The notes below the pieces were generated by a model. It was not told the origin of the DNA. It searched no databases and saw nothing but the letters and a program-made list of their open reading frames with translations. Of a stretch of DNA of 38,731 nucleotides, positions 12,851-22,501 are shown piece after piece (within the stretch, counting starts at the first letter, position 1; each line of letters opens with the position of its first letter). The position numbers were made by a program, and so were the translations under genes. Origin of the DNA: Anaerococcus hydrogenalis DSM 7454 (GTDB lineage Bacteria > Bacillota > Clostridia > Tissierellales > Peptoniphilaceae); assembly GCF_000173355.1 (NCBI RefSeq), contig NZ_ABXA01000011.1, positions 1 through 38,731 on the forward strand, read 5' to 3'.

Positions 12851-15800
12851 TTAATCTTCTAGCTCTTCTACACCTTCATTTGTAGAATCTGTACTTTCTA
12901 CCTTTTTATCTTCTAATTTTGAAAGATTTGCTCCGCTAAGTTTTTTTGATTGGCTTCTAATTTTTGAAGCATCAATTTTTTCAACATCTGAGAACTTATC
13001 TTGTTCGTCAATATTTTCTTTTAATTCAATTACATTTCCATCTTCATCTAAAAGCTCAACATCTAGGGCTAGAGATTGTAATTCTTTTACCAATACCTTG
13101 AAAGATTCTGGTGTGCCTGGTTCTGGTACATTTTCTCCTTTGACAATTGATTCGTAAGTTTTAACTCTTCCAGTAACATCATCTGATTTTACTGTTAACA
13201 TTTCTTGAAGAGTATGGCTTGCTCCGTATGCTTCTAGAGCCCAAACTTCCATTTCTCCAAATCTTTGTCCACCAAATTGTGCTTTACCTCCTAGAGGTTG
13301 TTGAGTTACAAGTGAATAAGGTCCTATACTTCTCGCGTGAATTTTTTCTTCTACCATGTGGTGAAGTTTTAGCATATACATTACTCCAACTGTAACAGGA
13401 TTTTGGAATTCTTCTCCAGTTCTTCCATCACGAAGTCTAATTTTTCCTGTTTTATTAACGTATGGAGCTGTTTTTTTAGCTTCTTCTAAAGCTTCTTCTA
13501 TTTCTGTATCAAGTGCCCCGTCAAATACCGGAGTTGCTATTTTCCATCCCATAGTTCTTGCAGCAAGACCCATGTGTACTTCCAAAACTTGTCCGATGTT
13601 CATACGTGATGGAATACCTAATGGGTTAAGACAAATTTGAATTGGGGTTCCATCTGGTAAAAATGGCATGTCTTCTCTTGGCATAATTCTTGAAACGACA
13701 CCCTTGTTACCGTGTCTACCACACATTTTATCTCCAACCATGATTTTTCTTTTGGTTGCTACAAATACTCTTATAACTTTATTTACGCCTGGTGATAATT
13801 CATCACCATCTTTTTTATTGTATTCTTTTACATCAACAACAATACCACTTTCTCCGTGTGGAACTGTAAGAGATGTATCACGAACTTCACGAGCTTTTTC
13901 TCCAAATATTGCTCTTAATAATCTTTCTTCTGGTGAAAGTTCTGTTTCTCCTTTTGGTGAAACTTTTCCTACCAAGATATCTCCACTTTTAACTTCAGCA
14001 CCGATTCTTATTACACCATTTTCATCGAGATTTTTCTTCATGTCGTCTCCAACATTTGGAATATCTTTTGTAATTTCTTCAGCGCCAAGTTTTGTCTCAC
14101 GAGCTTCACATTCATGTTCTTCTATATGAACTGATGTAAGAACATCATCCATTACTAGTTGTTCATTTAAAAGCATAGCATCTTCGTAGTTATATCCTTC
14201 CCAAGTTGTAAAGGCAATAAGAATATTTTTACCAAGAGCAAGCTCTCCTTGTTCTGTTGAAGGACCATCTGCTATTATTTCGTTTGCATCAACATGATCC
14301 CCAAGTTTTACAATTGGTCTTTGGTTAATTGTTGTCCCTTGGTTAGCACGTCTAAATTTAAGAAGTCTATAATAGTCAATTTCCCCATCTGAATCTCTTT
14401 TGATTCTGATTTTTTCATCACCAACATATACAACTTCTCCGGCGTTTTTGCTTACTACACAAACTCCAGAATCTTTTGCAGCCCTATGTTCAATTCCTGT
14501 AGCAACTATTGGTGCTTGGGATTTTAAAAGTGGAACTGCTTGTCTTTGCATGTTGGCACCCATTAGAGCACGAGTTGAGTCGTCGTTTTCTAGGAAAGGA
14601 ATCAAACTTGCTCCAACTGATACGATTTGTTGAGGAGAAACGTCCATATATTCAACGCTTTCTCTTGGATAAATATCATTCTCACCGTTAATACCACGAC
14701 CTGATACACGATCATTTATAAATCTATTGTTTTCATCAAGTGGTTCGTTGGCTTGGGCAATAATAAAATTATCTTCAATATCTGCTGTTAGATAATCTAT
14801 TTCATCTGTTACATATCCATCTTTTCCAACTTTTCTATAAGGTGTTTCAATAAATCCATATTTATTTATCCTTGCATAAGTTGTAAGAGATGTGATTAGA
14901 CCGATGTTTGGTCCTTCTGGAGTTTCTATTGGACAAATTCTTCCGTAATGGGAATCGTGAACATCTCTTACTTCTACTCCTGCCCTATCTCTTGAAAGTC
15001 CACCTGGTCCTAAAGCTGATAATCTTCTTTTGTGAGTAAGCTCACTCATTGGATTTGTTTGGTCCATAAATTGTGAAAGCTGACTGGAACCAAAAAATTC
15101 TTTTATTACAGCTGTAACTGGTTTTATATTGATAAGCCCTTGAGGTGTAGCAAGATCTGGATCTTGAGTTGTCATTCTTTCTCTTACAACTCTTTCCATC
15201 CTAGCAAGACCAATTCTAAATTGGTTTTGTAATAATTCTCCAACTCCTCTTACTCTCCTGTTTCCTAAGTGGTCAATATCGTCAACATCACCAATTCCTT
15301 CGAAAAGGTTAAATTGATAATTTACTGCAGCAAGAATATCAGATTTTACTATATTTTTTGGACAAAGTTCTTTCTTTCTTCTTTCTATTTCATTTATAAT
15401 TGATTCTTCATCTTCATTGTCATCTAGTATTTCTCTCATTACTGGATAATATACTTTTTCAGATAATTCTATGTTTGAAAGATCAATTTCTTCTAATTCT
15501 TCGAAAGAATCAAGGTAAACAAAATGATTACCACAAATTCTTAATTCTTTATCATCACCGTTTTCTTGTTTTACAATTACATCTACAACATTAATTCCAC
15601 TGTTTTCTATGTTAAGGGCAGTTTGTCTATCAATCATTTCTCCTGCCTTAACAAAAAGCTCACCTGTTTCGTCATCTATAACATCTTTTGCAGAAATTTG
15701 ATCAATTAGCCTATCGTGTAGGGCTAATTTTTTGTTGTATTTATATCTTCCTACTTTAGCAAGGTCATATCTTCTATCATCAAATAAAAGATTATTTATT

Positions 15801-16561
15801 AAATTTTGTGCAGATTCTAGACTGGCTGGATCGCCTGGTTTTAATTTTTTATAAATTTCTATTAAAGCTTCTTCACTTGTTTCTGAGTTTTCTTTTTCAA
15901 GTGTATTTCTTAAATGTTCAGTATCACCTAAGGCTTCGATTATTTCCTCATCATTTTCAAATAGTAAAGCCCTTACAAGAGTTGTTGCTGGAAGTTTTCT
16001 TGTACGATCAAGTCTTACATTTACTGTATGAGATGCATCTGTATCAAATTCAATCCATGCTCCCCTGTTAGGTATAACTGTTGAAGAATACATTTTGTTT
16101 CCTGATTTATCAAGCTCTGATGCATAATAAACTCCAGGACTTCTTACTAACTGACTTACTATAACTCTTTCAGCACCATTAATTACAAAGGTTGCTGAAT
16201 CAGTCATCATTGGGAAATCTCCCATGAATACTTCTTGTTCTTTTACTTCTTCAGTTTCCTTATTAATAAGTCTAGCCTTAACTTTAAGGTCTCTAGAATA
16301 TGTTGTATCCTTATATTTTGCTTCTTCTATTGTATATTTTGTTTCATCATCAAAATCATATCCAACAAATTCAAGTATTAAATTGCCATTATAATCTTCG
16401 ATTGGGGAAATATCTTCCAAGATTTCTCCCAAGCCCTCTTCTATAAACCACCTATAAGAATCTTTTTGTACTTTTAATAGGTTTGGCAAATCAAGAACTT
16501 GAGGAAATTTAGAAAAGCTAACACGTTCAGTTTTACCAAATAACTCTTTATGATATTGCAC
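12851..16561 (-). CDS. rpoB: DNA-directed RNA polymerase subunit beta
   Basis: The beta subunit is 1236 residues. The rifampicin-binding region has its normal residues ([17 protein letters not shown], then [13 protein letters not shown]), as do the active-site lysine regions ([14 protein letters not shown]) and the C-terminal [18 protein letters not shown]. The start is GTG (16559-16561) behind AAAGGAG. The C-terminus carries an acidic, serine-rich extension of roughly 60 residues after the conserved core. No rplJ/rplL precede it here. It has its own consensus promoter (16703-16732), placed inside an inverted repeat. Confidence 0.97.
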   Translation of the reverse strand: MQYHKELFGKTERVSFSKFPQVLDLPNLLKVQKDSYRWFIEEGLGEILEDISPIEDYNGNLILEFVGYDFDDETKYTIEEAKYKDTTYSRDLKVKARLINKETEEVKEQEVFMGDFPMMTDSATFVINGAERVIVSQLVRSPGVYYASELDKSGNKMYSSTVIPNRGAWIEFDTDASHTVNVRLDRTRKLPATTLVRALLFENDEEIIEALGDTEHLRNTLEKENSETSEEALIEIYKKLKPGDPASLESAQNLINNLLFDDRRYDLAKVGRYKYNKKLALHDRLIDQISAKDVIDDETGELFVKAGEMIDRQTALNIENSGINVVDVIVKQENGDDKELRICGNHFVYLDSFEELEEIDLSNIELSEKVYYPVMREILDDNEDEESIINEIERRKKELCPKNIVKSDILAAVNYQFNLFEGIGDVDDIDHLGNRRVRGVGELLQNQFRIGLARMERVVRERMTTQDPDLATPQGLINIKPVTAVIKEFFGSSQLSQFMDQTNPMSELTHKRRLSALGPGGLSRDRAGVEVRDVHDSHYGRICPIETPEGPNIGLITSLTTYARINKYGFIETPYRKVGKDGYVTDEIDYLTADIEDNFIIAQANEPLDENNRFINDRVSGRGINGENDIYPRESVEYMDVSPQQIVSVGASLIPFLENDDSTRALMGANMQRQAVPLLKSQAPIVATGIEHRAAKDSGVCVVSKNAGEVVYVGDEKIRIKRDSDGEIDYYRLLKFRRANQGTTINQRPIVKLGDHVDANEIIADGPSTEQGELALGKNILIAFTTWEGYNYEDAMLLNEQLVMDDVLTSVHIEEHECEARETKLGAEEITKDIPNVGDDMKKNLDENGVIRIGAEVKSGDILVGKVSPKGETELSPEERLLRAIFGEKAREVRDTSLTVPHGESGIVVDVKEYNKKDGDELSPGVNKVIRVFVATKRKIMVGDKMCGRHGNKGVVSRIMPREDMPFLPDGTPIQICLNPLGIPSRMNIGQVLEVHMGLAARTMGWKIATPVFDGALDTEIEEALEEAKKTAPYVNKTGKIRLRDGRTGEEFQNPVTVGVMYMLKLHHMVEEKIHARSIGPYSLVTQQPLGGKAQFGGQRFGEMEVWALEAYGASHTLQEMLTVKSDDVTGRVKTYESIVKGENVPEPGTPESFKVLVKELQSLALDVELLDEDGNVIELKENIDEQDKFSDVEKIDASKIRSQSKKLSGANLSKLEDKKVESTDSTNEGVEELED

Positions 16562-16663
16562 TATAAATTACTCCTTTATCTTGCTTTAAGCCTAAAACTT
16601 CGCTTTTGACCTTTATGTAATTTTTACAGCATTTTCTTTTGAAAACAAGCCTTTTTTACATAA

Positions 16664-16752
16664 ATAAAAAATCTCGCTAAATTAGAATTCTAGCAATTGT
16701 TTATTATATCACTACACGCTAGTAAATGTCAAATAATTTAGGAGATTTTTTT
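16664..16752 (-). terminator. Long inverted repeat enclosing the rpoB promoter; terminator for the upstream nitroreductase gene
   Basis: On the minus strand AATCTCCTAAATTA (16734-16747) pairs with TAATTTAGCGAGATT (16670-16684): 14 base pairs with one bulged C. A/T runs extend the stem. The 3' arm is followed by TTTTTTATTT, as in an intrinsic terminator. The 49-base loop contains the -35, -10 and predicted start of rpoB. Confidence 0.6.
16703..16732 (-). promoter_or_regulatory. Consensus sigma-A promoter of rpoBC
   Basis: TTGACA (16727-16732) is followed by 18 bases and TATAAT (16703-16708), with TG upstream of the -10 box. The predicted start at about 16696 gives a leader of roughly 135 bases before the GTG. 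Confidence 0.85.
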
Positions 16753-16809
16753 TATCTCTATTTATGAGTTTTTCTTACTATATTTTTTTATTTATTTTTT
16801 TCAAATAAT

Positions 16810-17322
16810 TTAATCAATGTAGTTTGTTTTTATCCTATGATTTTTTCCCTTTAATTCTTCTTTAGGATAACCTAAAATTAATCCGTGAACCGGGTAAAAA
16901 TCTTTTTCTATATTTAATTTTTCTATAAATCTTGCTTTTTTATCGAATCTTTCAAACATTCCCCTTATATAACATGAGCCTATTTCAAGATCTGTTGCCT
17001 TTAAGGACATATTTTCTATAATGCAGGCTGTATCTTCAAGTCTTGTTACATGTCCATCTTTTGCTGAAATTATTATTAAATAAGGAGCTGAATAGATTGG
17101 ATTTGCCTTTGGATCATTTACAATCTCTCTTGCCTCTTCTAAAATTTCATTTATAAATTCTTTGTTAGTAATTACAGTTATGGCCATATTTTCGTATTGA
17201 CTTTTTCCAACTGGGGCTTTTACTCCAGCATCTACTATTTTTTCCAAGTCTTTTTTTTCAATTTTTTTATCTAAAAAAGCTCTTGTTGAAACTCTTTTGT
17301 CTATTACCTTATCAAATTCCAT
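16810..17322 (-). CDS. Nitroreductase-family flavoprotein
   Basis: The 170-residue protein begins FDKVIDKRVSTRAFLDKKI, the FMN-binding nitroreductase opening (R-x-S/T-x-R). It continues with VDAGVKAPVGKSQYENM and ends with GYPKEEL, the usual C-terminal G-Y/F-P element. Family members are FMN- and NAD(P)H-dependent reductases of nitro compounds, quinones or other electron acceptors; the substrate is not evident. AGGGAG precedes the ATG. It is divergent from the membrane protein at 17439, and a TATAAT box lies in the shared gap on this strand. Its likely terminator overlaps the rpoB promoter. Confidence 0.85.
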   Translation of the reverse strand: MEFDKVIDKRVSTRAFLDKKIEKKDLEKIVDAGVKAPVGKSQYENMAITVITNKEFINEILEEAREIVNDPKANPIYSAPYLIIISAKDGHVTRLEDTACIIENMSLKATDLEIGSCYIRGMFERFDKKARFIEKLNIEKDFYPVHGLILGYPKEELKGKNHRIKTNYID

Positions 17323-17408
17323 AAATATCTCCCTTCTCTTCTTTATATTATTATACTATAAATACTTTTAAAAACTCACTTTTTACCTTCATAAATTTTA
17401 TTTGTTTA

Positions 17409-17417
17409 TGGTATAAT
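17409..17417 (+). promoter_or_regulatory. Extended -10 promoter (TGGTATAAT)
   Basis: TGG-TATAAT lies 21 bases upstream of the membrane protein start codon. The -35 region is weak (TTCATA at 18 bases). Confidence 0.6.
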
Positions 17418-17438
17418 TAATTTAAATAGGAGGGTTTG

Positions 17439-18155
17439 ATGAAAAAAATTAGTAAGTTTTTCTTAAGACTAGCATCAATTTATTATTTATTTATAAGCCT
17501 TGGGCTTTTTTTGATATCATTATTTTCTTTGTTTGTCGATAGAAAATATGTTTTTGCTATATTTGATTTGTTAGGATTTTCAAATATTTCACTAGAAATT
17601 ATAAAGCCTATATCTTTTGTGATGCTATTTTTAATCTTTTTAATAATTTCAAATATTACTTTTAAGATTTTTAAATCTATTAAATATAAAGAGAATTACT
17701 TGTTCGATATCTTTACTGGTTTTTTCTTTATCTTTGTTTCTGTTATTGGCCATGTCATTATAAGAGATAGGATTTTTATTATAGCTTATGTTTTTAATTT
17801 TATCCTTATTGTAGGGGCTATGCTTGCTCTTAAGGAAAAAAGTGATACATACTATGATAGTGAAGAAGATGAAAATAAGGAAGATGAATATATTACTTTT
17901 TCCGATTCAAAAGAAGATTCTAATAAAGATCATGAAGACAGTGAAGATATAGTAAAAGAGGATGAGCTTCAAAGTTTTGATGATTTAAATGAAAAAGAAA
18001 ATGCTAACCAAGAAGATAAGGATATAAATCCTAAAGAAGAAATTAAAGAAGAGAAGGAATCTGATAAAAATAAAGACCAAGAAGATTTAGAGGATTCAAA
18101 AGATAAAATTGATAAAGATGAAATAAGAGAAAATACGAAAGAGCTTGATTCTTAG
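17439..18155 (+). CDS. Membrane protein with long acidic C-terminal tail, function unknown
   Basis: The product is 238 residues. Four hydrophobic helices are visible at about residues 10-32, 50-70, 86-105 and 108-129. The last 105 residues are almost entirely Asp, Glu, Lys, Asn and Ser, strongly acidic and with no predicted fold. The ATG at 17439 follows an AGGAGGG; a TTG one codon earlier is a weaker choice. A terminator follows the gene directly. I do not recognise the family. The tail could be an intracellular, disordered binding segment. Confidence 0.7.
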   Translation: MKKISKFFLRLASIYYLFISLGLFLISLFSLFVDRKYVFAIFDLLGFSNISLEIIKPISFVMLFLIFLIISNITFKIFKSIKYKENYLFDIFTGFFFIFVSVIGHVIIRDRIFIIAYVFNFILIVGAMLALKEKSDTYYDSEEDENKEDEYITFSDSKEDSNKDHEDSEDIVKEDELQSFDDLNEKENANQEDKDINPKEEIKEEKESDKNKDQEDLEDSKDKIDKDEIRENTKELDS

Positions 18156-18161
18156 TATTTT

Positions 18162-18204
18162 AAAGGATGTTGGATTATTGATGGTTTTCAGCATCCTTTT
18201 TTTT
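18162..18204 (+). terminator. Rho-independent terminator
   Basis: AAAGGATG pairs with CATCCTTT across a 22-base loop, followed by a run of eight T. It stands between the acidic-tail membrane protein and fbp. Confidence 0.75.
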
Positions 18205-18226
18205 AAAACTTATGAAAGGGTTTTTT

Positions 18227-20149
18227 ATGAATGAAAAATATTTAGATATTTTAAAAGAAAATTATCCAAGTAGGACTAATTTGGTTGACGAGCTGATAAG
18301 CTTAAATGCAAAATTATATTTACCTAAGGGAACTGAGTACTTTTTTTCTGACCTTCACGGTGAGGCAAAGGCTTTTATCCACCTATTAAGGTCTGCTGCA
18401 GGAAATATTAGGGATAAGACTAGGCAGTATTTCGGCGATACTCTAGTTAAAAAAGACCAGGATGATTTGGCAAATTTAATTTATAATCCTCAAAAAGAGC
18501 TACTTAGGTTGAAGGAAGAAGATATTATTGACAATGATTGGTATACAATAAATATCCACAGGCTAGTTAATTTATTTAGGTTTGTTTCTACAAAATATCC
18601 AAAAGAGACAGTTAAAGAAAAATTCCCTACAAATTATAGGGAAATTATTGATGAACTTCTTTATACCAATGATTCTGAGTTTAATAAAAAACTATATTAT
18701 GAGAAAATAATAGAAAATATTATCAAATATAAGTCAGCTAATGATTTTATTATTGTTCTATCGACTTTAATCCAAAGAATTTCTGTTGATAGCCTTCATA
18801 TAGTTGGAGATATTTATGATAGGGGTCCGAGTGCTCATATTATTATGGATGAATTGATTTCTTTTCCAAGTGTTGATATTCAATGGGGAAATCACGATAT
18901 GGAATGGATGGGAGCCTGTGCTGGAAACAAGGCCCTGGTTGCAGCTTGTATTTGTAGCTCTATTTCTTATAATAATTTTGATTTTCTTGAAGAAGGATAT
19001 GGGATTAATTTGAGACCCTTGTATGAATTTTCTATGAAAACCTACAGGGATGATCCTTGCCTTTGCTTTATGCCTAAAGTTTTTGAAGAAAATATCTATG
19101 ACAAGGTAAATAAGGATATTGCTGCAAAGATGTACAAGGCAATGAGTATTATTAGGTATAAACTTGATAGCCAACTTTTAGATAGGAATCCTGAATTTAA
19201 TATGGAAGATAGAAACTCCTTAAAATTTATAGATTTTTCAAATATGACTTATAAGAAAGCAAAACTTCTTGATACAAATTTTCCAACTATAGATCCAAAA
19301 AATCCAAGTAAATTAAGTCCTGAAGAAGAATATATTATTGATATTTTGCAAAAAGAATTTTCTAAAAATATTATTTTGAACAAGCACATTAAATTTATCT
19401 ACGAAAATGGATCAATGTATAAAAAATCAAACGGTTCACTTCTCTTTCATGGTTGTATACCCATGGATAAGGATGGAAATTTTCAAACTGTTACAATAAG
19501 GGGGAAATCCTATAAGGGTCGTGCCATGCTTGATATTTTTGATAAACTTGCAAGGGATGCTTATTTTTCAAAAGATCCTTCCGAAAAACTTTTTGCCCAA
19601 GATATTTGTTGGTATTTAGTTTGTGGGAAAAAATCTCCAATTTTTGGCAAAAGTCAGTATTCATATTTTGAAAATTCCTTAGTTGATGATAAGTATTTGA
19701 AAAAAGAAGAGATGAATCCATACTATGATTTAAATAAAAAGGAAGAAATTTGCGATAAAATCTTAGATGAATTCGACCTAAAAAGTGAGAGAAGAAGAAT
19801 TATAAATGGCCACGTTCCTGTAAGAGTAAAGGAAGGAAAAAAACCTGTAAGGGCAAATGGAAAATTATATGTAATAGATGGTGGAATTTCTAAACCCTAC
19901 CAAAAAAAGACTGGCATTGCAGGTTACACTTTGATGTACAATTCCCACCACCTAGCCTTAGCAGAACACCTTTCCTATACAAATATAAGGGATAATATGG
20001 GCTCCTACACCCCAAAAATTTATGAAACAGAAAAATTAATTCCAAGAATGCTCATAAAAGACACAGATCAAGGTCAAAAAATAAAAAGTAGGATTGAAGT
20101 TTTAACAGAACTTTTACAAGTGATTGACGAAGGGAAAAATTTTAAGTAA
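18227..20149 (+). CDS. fbp: Fructose-1,6-bisphosphatase, class III
   Basis: This enzyme converts fructose-1,6-bisphosphate to fructose-6-phosphate in gluconeogenesis. The 640-residue product has the large class III layout typical of Firmicutes. Metallophosphatase motifs are present: FSDLHGE (about 40-46), GDIYDRGP (about 198-205) and GNHDMEW (about 222-228). A late NGHVPVRVKEG and DGGISKPYQ complete the active site. I chose ATG 18227 because GAAAGGG lies six bases upstream; an earlier in-frame ATG at 18212 would overlap the ribosome site. Only about 20 bases separate it from the preceding terminator, so its promoter is not obvious. Confidence 0.93.
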   Translation: MNEKYLDILKENYPSRTNLVDELISLNAKLYLPKGTEYFFSDLHGEAKAFIHLLRSAAGNIRDKTRQYFGDTLVKKDQDDLANLIYNPQKELLRLKEEDIIDNDWYTINIHRLVNLFRFVSTKYPKETVKEKFPTNYREIIDELLYTNDSEFNKKLYYEKIIENIIKYKSANDFIIVLSTLIQRISVDSLHIVGDIYDRGPSAHIIMDELISFPSVDIQWGNHDMEWMGACAGNKALVAACICSSISYNNFDFLEEGYGINLRPLYEFSMKTYRDDPCLCFMPKVFEENIYDKVNKDIAAKMYKAMSIIRYKLDSQLLDRNPEFNMEDRNSLKFIDFSNMTYKKAKLLDTNFPTIDPKNPSKLSPEEEYIIDILQKEFSKNIILNKHIKFIYENGSMYKKSNGSLLFHGCIPMDKDGNFQTVTIRGKSYKGRAMLDIFDKLARDAYFSKDPSEKLFAQDICWYLVCGKKSPIFGKSQYSYFENSLVDDKYLKKEEMNPYYDLNKKEEICDKILDEFDLKSERRRIINGHVPVRVKEGKKPVRANGKLYVIDGGISKPYQKKTGIAGYTLMYNSHHLALAEHLSYTNIRDNMGSYTPKIYETEKLIPRMLIKDTDQGQKIKSRIEVLTELLQVIDEGKNFK

Positions 20150-20151
20150 AG

Positions 20152-20197
20152 AAAAAATCTTCAAGTTTACGCTTAAGCATACTTGAAGATTTTTTTA
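20152..20197. terminator. Bidirectional terminator between fbp and the coiled-coil surface protein
   Basis: AATCTTCAAGT and ACTTGAAGATT form an 11-bp stem flanked by an A run on one side and a T run on the other, so it works for both convergent genes. Confidence 0.9.
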
Positions 20198-20201
20198 TTT
20201 T

Positions 20202-21476
20202 CTATTTTTTATCTTTTTTTGCTACAAAGAAGTAAGCGAGTCCTGCTACAACTAATACTATTAGGACAATTCCTACAGATTTTACTCCAGTTCTTACAAA
20301 AGAACGACTTCTTTTTACCTTTGGACCTGATGATTTTTGAACTCCTATTTTTTTTGCTCCTACTTTTTTTAATGTTGCAGAATCTTCATCATCTTTTATA
20401 GCCTTTTCTATTTGAGCCTTTAATTCATTTATCTTATCCATACCAAAATCTTCACTTTTATCAAGCTTTTCTATAAGATCTTCATATTTTTTTTGGTCTT
20501 CTTTTGATAATTTATCCTTGTTTTCATTATAATAAGTAACTAGCTTATTATATGCTTCAAGATTTTTATCACCATCAAGTTTATCAAAGGCTGAATTATA
20601 ATTTGAAATTATTTCATCTACATTTTCTACATTTTCTTTTTTATCTAGCTTTCCATGAGCATCTTTTACAGCTTGAATTTTCTTATCAAAATCTTCCCTT
20701 ATAGCCTTACTAGCTTTTTTATAGTTTGTAGATGCTTTTGTTGATTTTTCCCCATCCATTTTCTCTTTAAGCTTAGCCATATTTGAAAGTCTATTTTTTT
20801 CTTCTTCAACTTTTTTATTATAGGCATCAACCTTACTATTTAAATTCTCAATAGCCTTATGAACTTCATCAAGTTTTGCATTTTTATTTTCTAAAACAGT
20901 CTTTTCATCCATTAGGTAAATTTTAAAATCTTTATTATCTTCTATTGCTTTTTTTAGCACATCTTTGTAAAATTTTAAGTCTTTATTATAAATTTCAATA
21001 GATTTTATTGTATTTTCTATCTTATCCACAGCTTTAAAATACTCTTCATGAGTTTGGTAAGAATCTTCATAAGATTCAACTTCTTCTTTTAACTCATCAG
21101 ATAAATTATCAGCCTTTAAGCCATCAAGTTCTTTTTTCAACTTATCATACTTATCTTTATAATAAGATAATTTTATATTATCAATTTTTTCATTTATTTC
21201 ATCAAACTCATCTTGACCTAGATTTTCGGCAGTTAAGTCTTTGATCAATTCCTTATATTCTTTTTGATCCTTTTCATCCAAGGCCTTAAATTCATCTGAG
21301 TCTACAAATTCATTTGCATAAGCTACAAATTCTTCAGGACTTACTTCCTTTTCTTCTTTTTCTTGGCTTTCTTCTGCATATACTAAATTAACACTATTTG
21401 AAACTAGGCTTGTTGCTGGTGCAAAAATCAAGGATAAACCTAATCCCAAAGCTAAAATTTTATTACTTTTTTTCAT
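20202..21476 (-). CDS. Secreted coiled-coil surface protein with degenerate sortase-type C-terminus
   Basis: The 424-residue protein has a signal peptide (positive start, hydrophobic core, likely cut near VYAEES at about 35). The long central region (40-370) is Lys/Glu/Asp-rich and looks entirely helical, probably coiled coil. The C-terminus has FVRTG (393-397), a hydrophobic stretch and then KKDKK. The spacing is that of an LPxTG cell-wall sorting signal, but L and P are replaced by F and V. It may be anchored by an unusual sortase or simply stay in the membrane. AGAGGGG precedes the ATG. The binding partner is unknown. The family is not recognised beyond this architecture. Confidence 0.75.
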   Translation of the reverse strand: MKKSNKILALGLGLSLIFAPATSLVSNSVNLVYAEESQEKEEKEVSPEEFVAYANEFVDSDEFKALDEKDQKEYKELIKDLTAENLGQDEFDEINEKIDNIKLSYYKDKYDKLKKELDGLKADNLSDELKEEVESYEDSYQTHEEYFKAVDKIENTIKSIEIYNKDLKFYKDVLKKAIEDNKDFKIYLMDEKTVLENKNAKLDEVHKAIENLNSKVDAYNKKVEEEKNRLSNMAKLKEKMDGEKSTKASTNYKKASKAIREDFDKKIQAVKDAHGKLDKKENVENVDEIISNYNSAFDKLDGDKNLEAYNKLVTYYNENKDKLSKEDQKKYEDLIEKLDKSEDFGMDKINELKAQIEKAIKDDEDSATLKKVGAKKIGVQKSSGPKVKRSRSFVRTGVKSVGIVLIVLVVAGLAYFFVAKKDKK

Positions 21477-21508
21477 TATTCCCCTCTCTCGTTTAACATC
21501 TATTATTT

Positions 21509-21517
21509 ATTATAACA
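21509..21517 (-). promoter_or_regulatory. Extended -10 promoter of the surface protein gene
   Basis: On the minus strand TGT-TATAAT lies 33 bases upstream of the surface protein ATG. The -35 match is poor. Confidence 0.5.
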
Positions 21518-21613
21518 AAGTTTTGAATAAATTTGTAGGATAAGTTGAAAACAAAAATAAAAATTGTGTTATCATATAGAAAGAAACGATAATAGAAAAA
21601 AGAGAGGAAAAAA

Positions 21614-22501
21614 ATGCAAGACTTACACTTACATTCAAGTTTTTCTTTTGATTCAAGTGCTGATCCAGAAGAAAATGTAAAACAAGCTATAAAAAATGAT
21701 ATAAAAATAATGGCCTTCACAGACCACGACGAAACTTTTTGTAAACATGATCAAACTTTAAATTTTGATGTAAAAAAATATTTTTCTACTATAGATACTT
21801 TAAGAGAAAAATATAAAGATCAAATAAAAATTTTAAAGGGAATAGAAATAGGTCTAGGGCCTGATAATGCTGATAAGATAAATGATTTTATAGACAAAAA
21901 TGATTTTGACTTTGTAATTGGATCAATCCACGCCATGGATTTTCAAGATATTTGGCAAAATAGAAAAAATATAGAAAAAGATCCAAAATATCATTTTAGA
22001 AAATACTACCAATGTATGCTAGATTCTGTAAAAAAATGTAATAAATTTAATATTCTTGGCCACATCGATTTTATTGATAGGTTTATTAAAGATAAAAATG
22101 TAATCCCAGAATTTTCTTTTTATTCTGACTTAATTGATGAAATATTAAAAGAAATAATAAAAACAAATAGGGGCATAGAATATAATACAGCAGGATTTAG
22201 GAATAATCTTCCTCACGCAAATCCAAAAGATGAAATTTTAAAAAGATACAAAGAATTAGGTGGAACAACAATAACAATAGGTTCCGATTCCCACTTTAAT
22301 GATACAGTATCTTACAAAATATATGATGGCATAGACCACCTAAAAGAATTAGGCTTTGATCACTTATCATATTTCGAAAATAAAAGGAAAAATTATAGAA
22401 ATTTAAAAGGCTCTTTTAGAGCCTTTATTCATACATTTTTTTATACTCAGACACATCTCCCCTGTGGGTTACAATATTGTAGCCTGCTTTTTTTATCCTA
22501 A
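21614..22501 (+). CDS. PHP-domain phosphoesterase, histidinol-phosphatase (HisJ/HisK)-like
   Basis: PHP proteins are metal-dependent phosphoesterases; this one resembles the HisJ type. Metal ligands are visible as DLHLHSSFSFDS (3-14), FTDHDE (about 34-39), KGIEIG (about 75-80), IGSIHAMD, GHIDFID and the final GSDSHF. The 295 residues are longer than usual. The last 25 or so residues run through a hairpin and into the reverse strand of hydE, overlapping its end by 77 bases, so that tail is probably not conserved. GAGAGGA precedes the ATG. No histidine genes are nearby, so the physiological substrate is open. Confidence 0.85.
   Translation: MQDLHLHSSFSFDSSADPEENVKQAIKNDIKIMAFTDHDETFCKHDQTLNFDVKKYFSTIDTLREKYKDQIKILKGIEIGLGPDNADKINDFIDKNDFDFVIGSIHAMDFQDIWQNRKNIEKDPKYHFRKYYQCMLDSVKKCNKFNILGHIDFIDRFIKDKNVIPEFSFYSDLIDEILKEIIKTNRGIEYNTAGFRNNLPHANPKDEILKRYKELGGTTITIGSDSHFNDTVSYKIYDGIDHLKELGFDHLSYFENKRKNYRNLKGSFRAFIHTFFYTQTHLPCGLQYCSLLFLS
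22406..22426. terminator. Hairpin at the convergent ends of the PHP and hydE genes
   Basis: AAAGGCTC-TTTTA-GAGCCTTT is a perfect 8-bp stem located within the PHP reading frame and at the hydE stop. The T tracts are weak on both strands. Confidence 0.5.
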
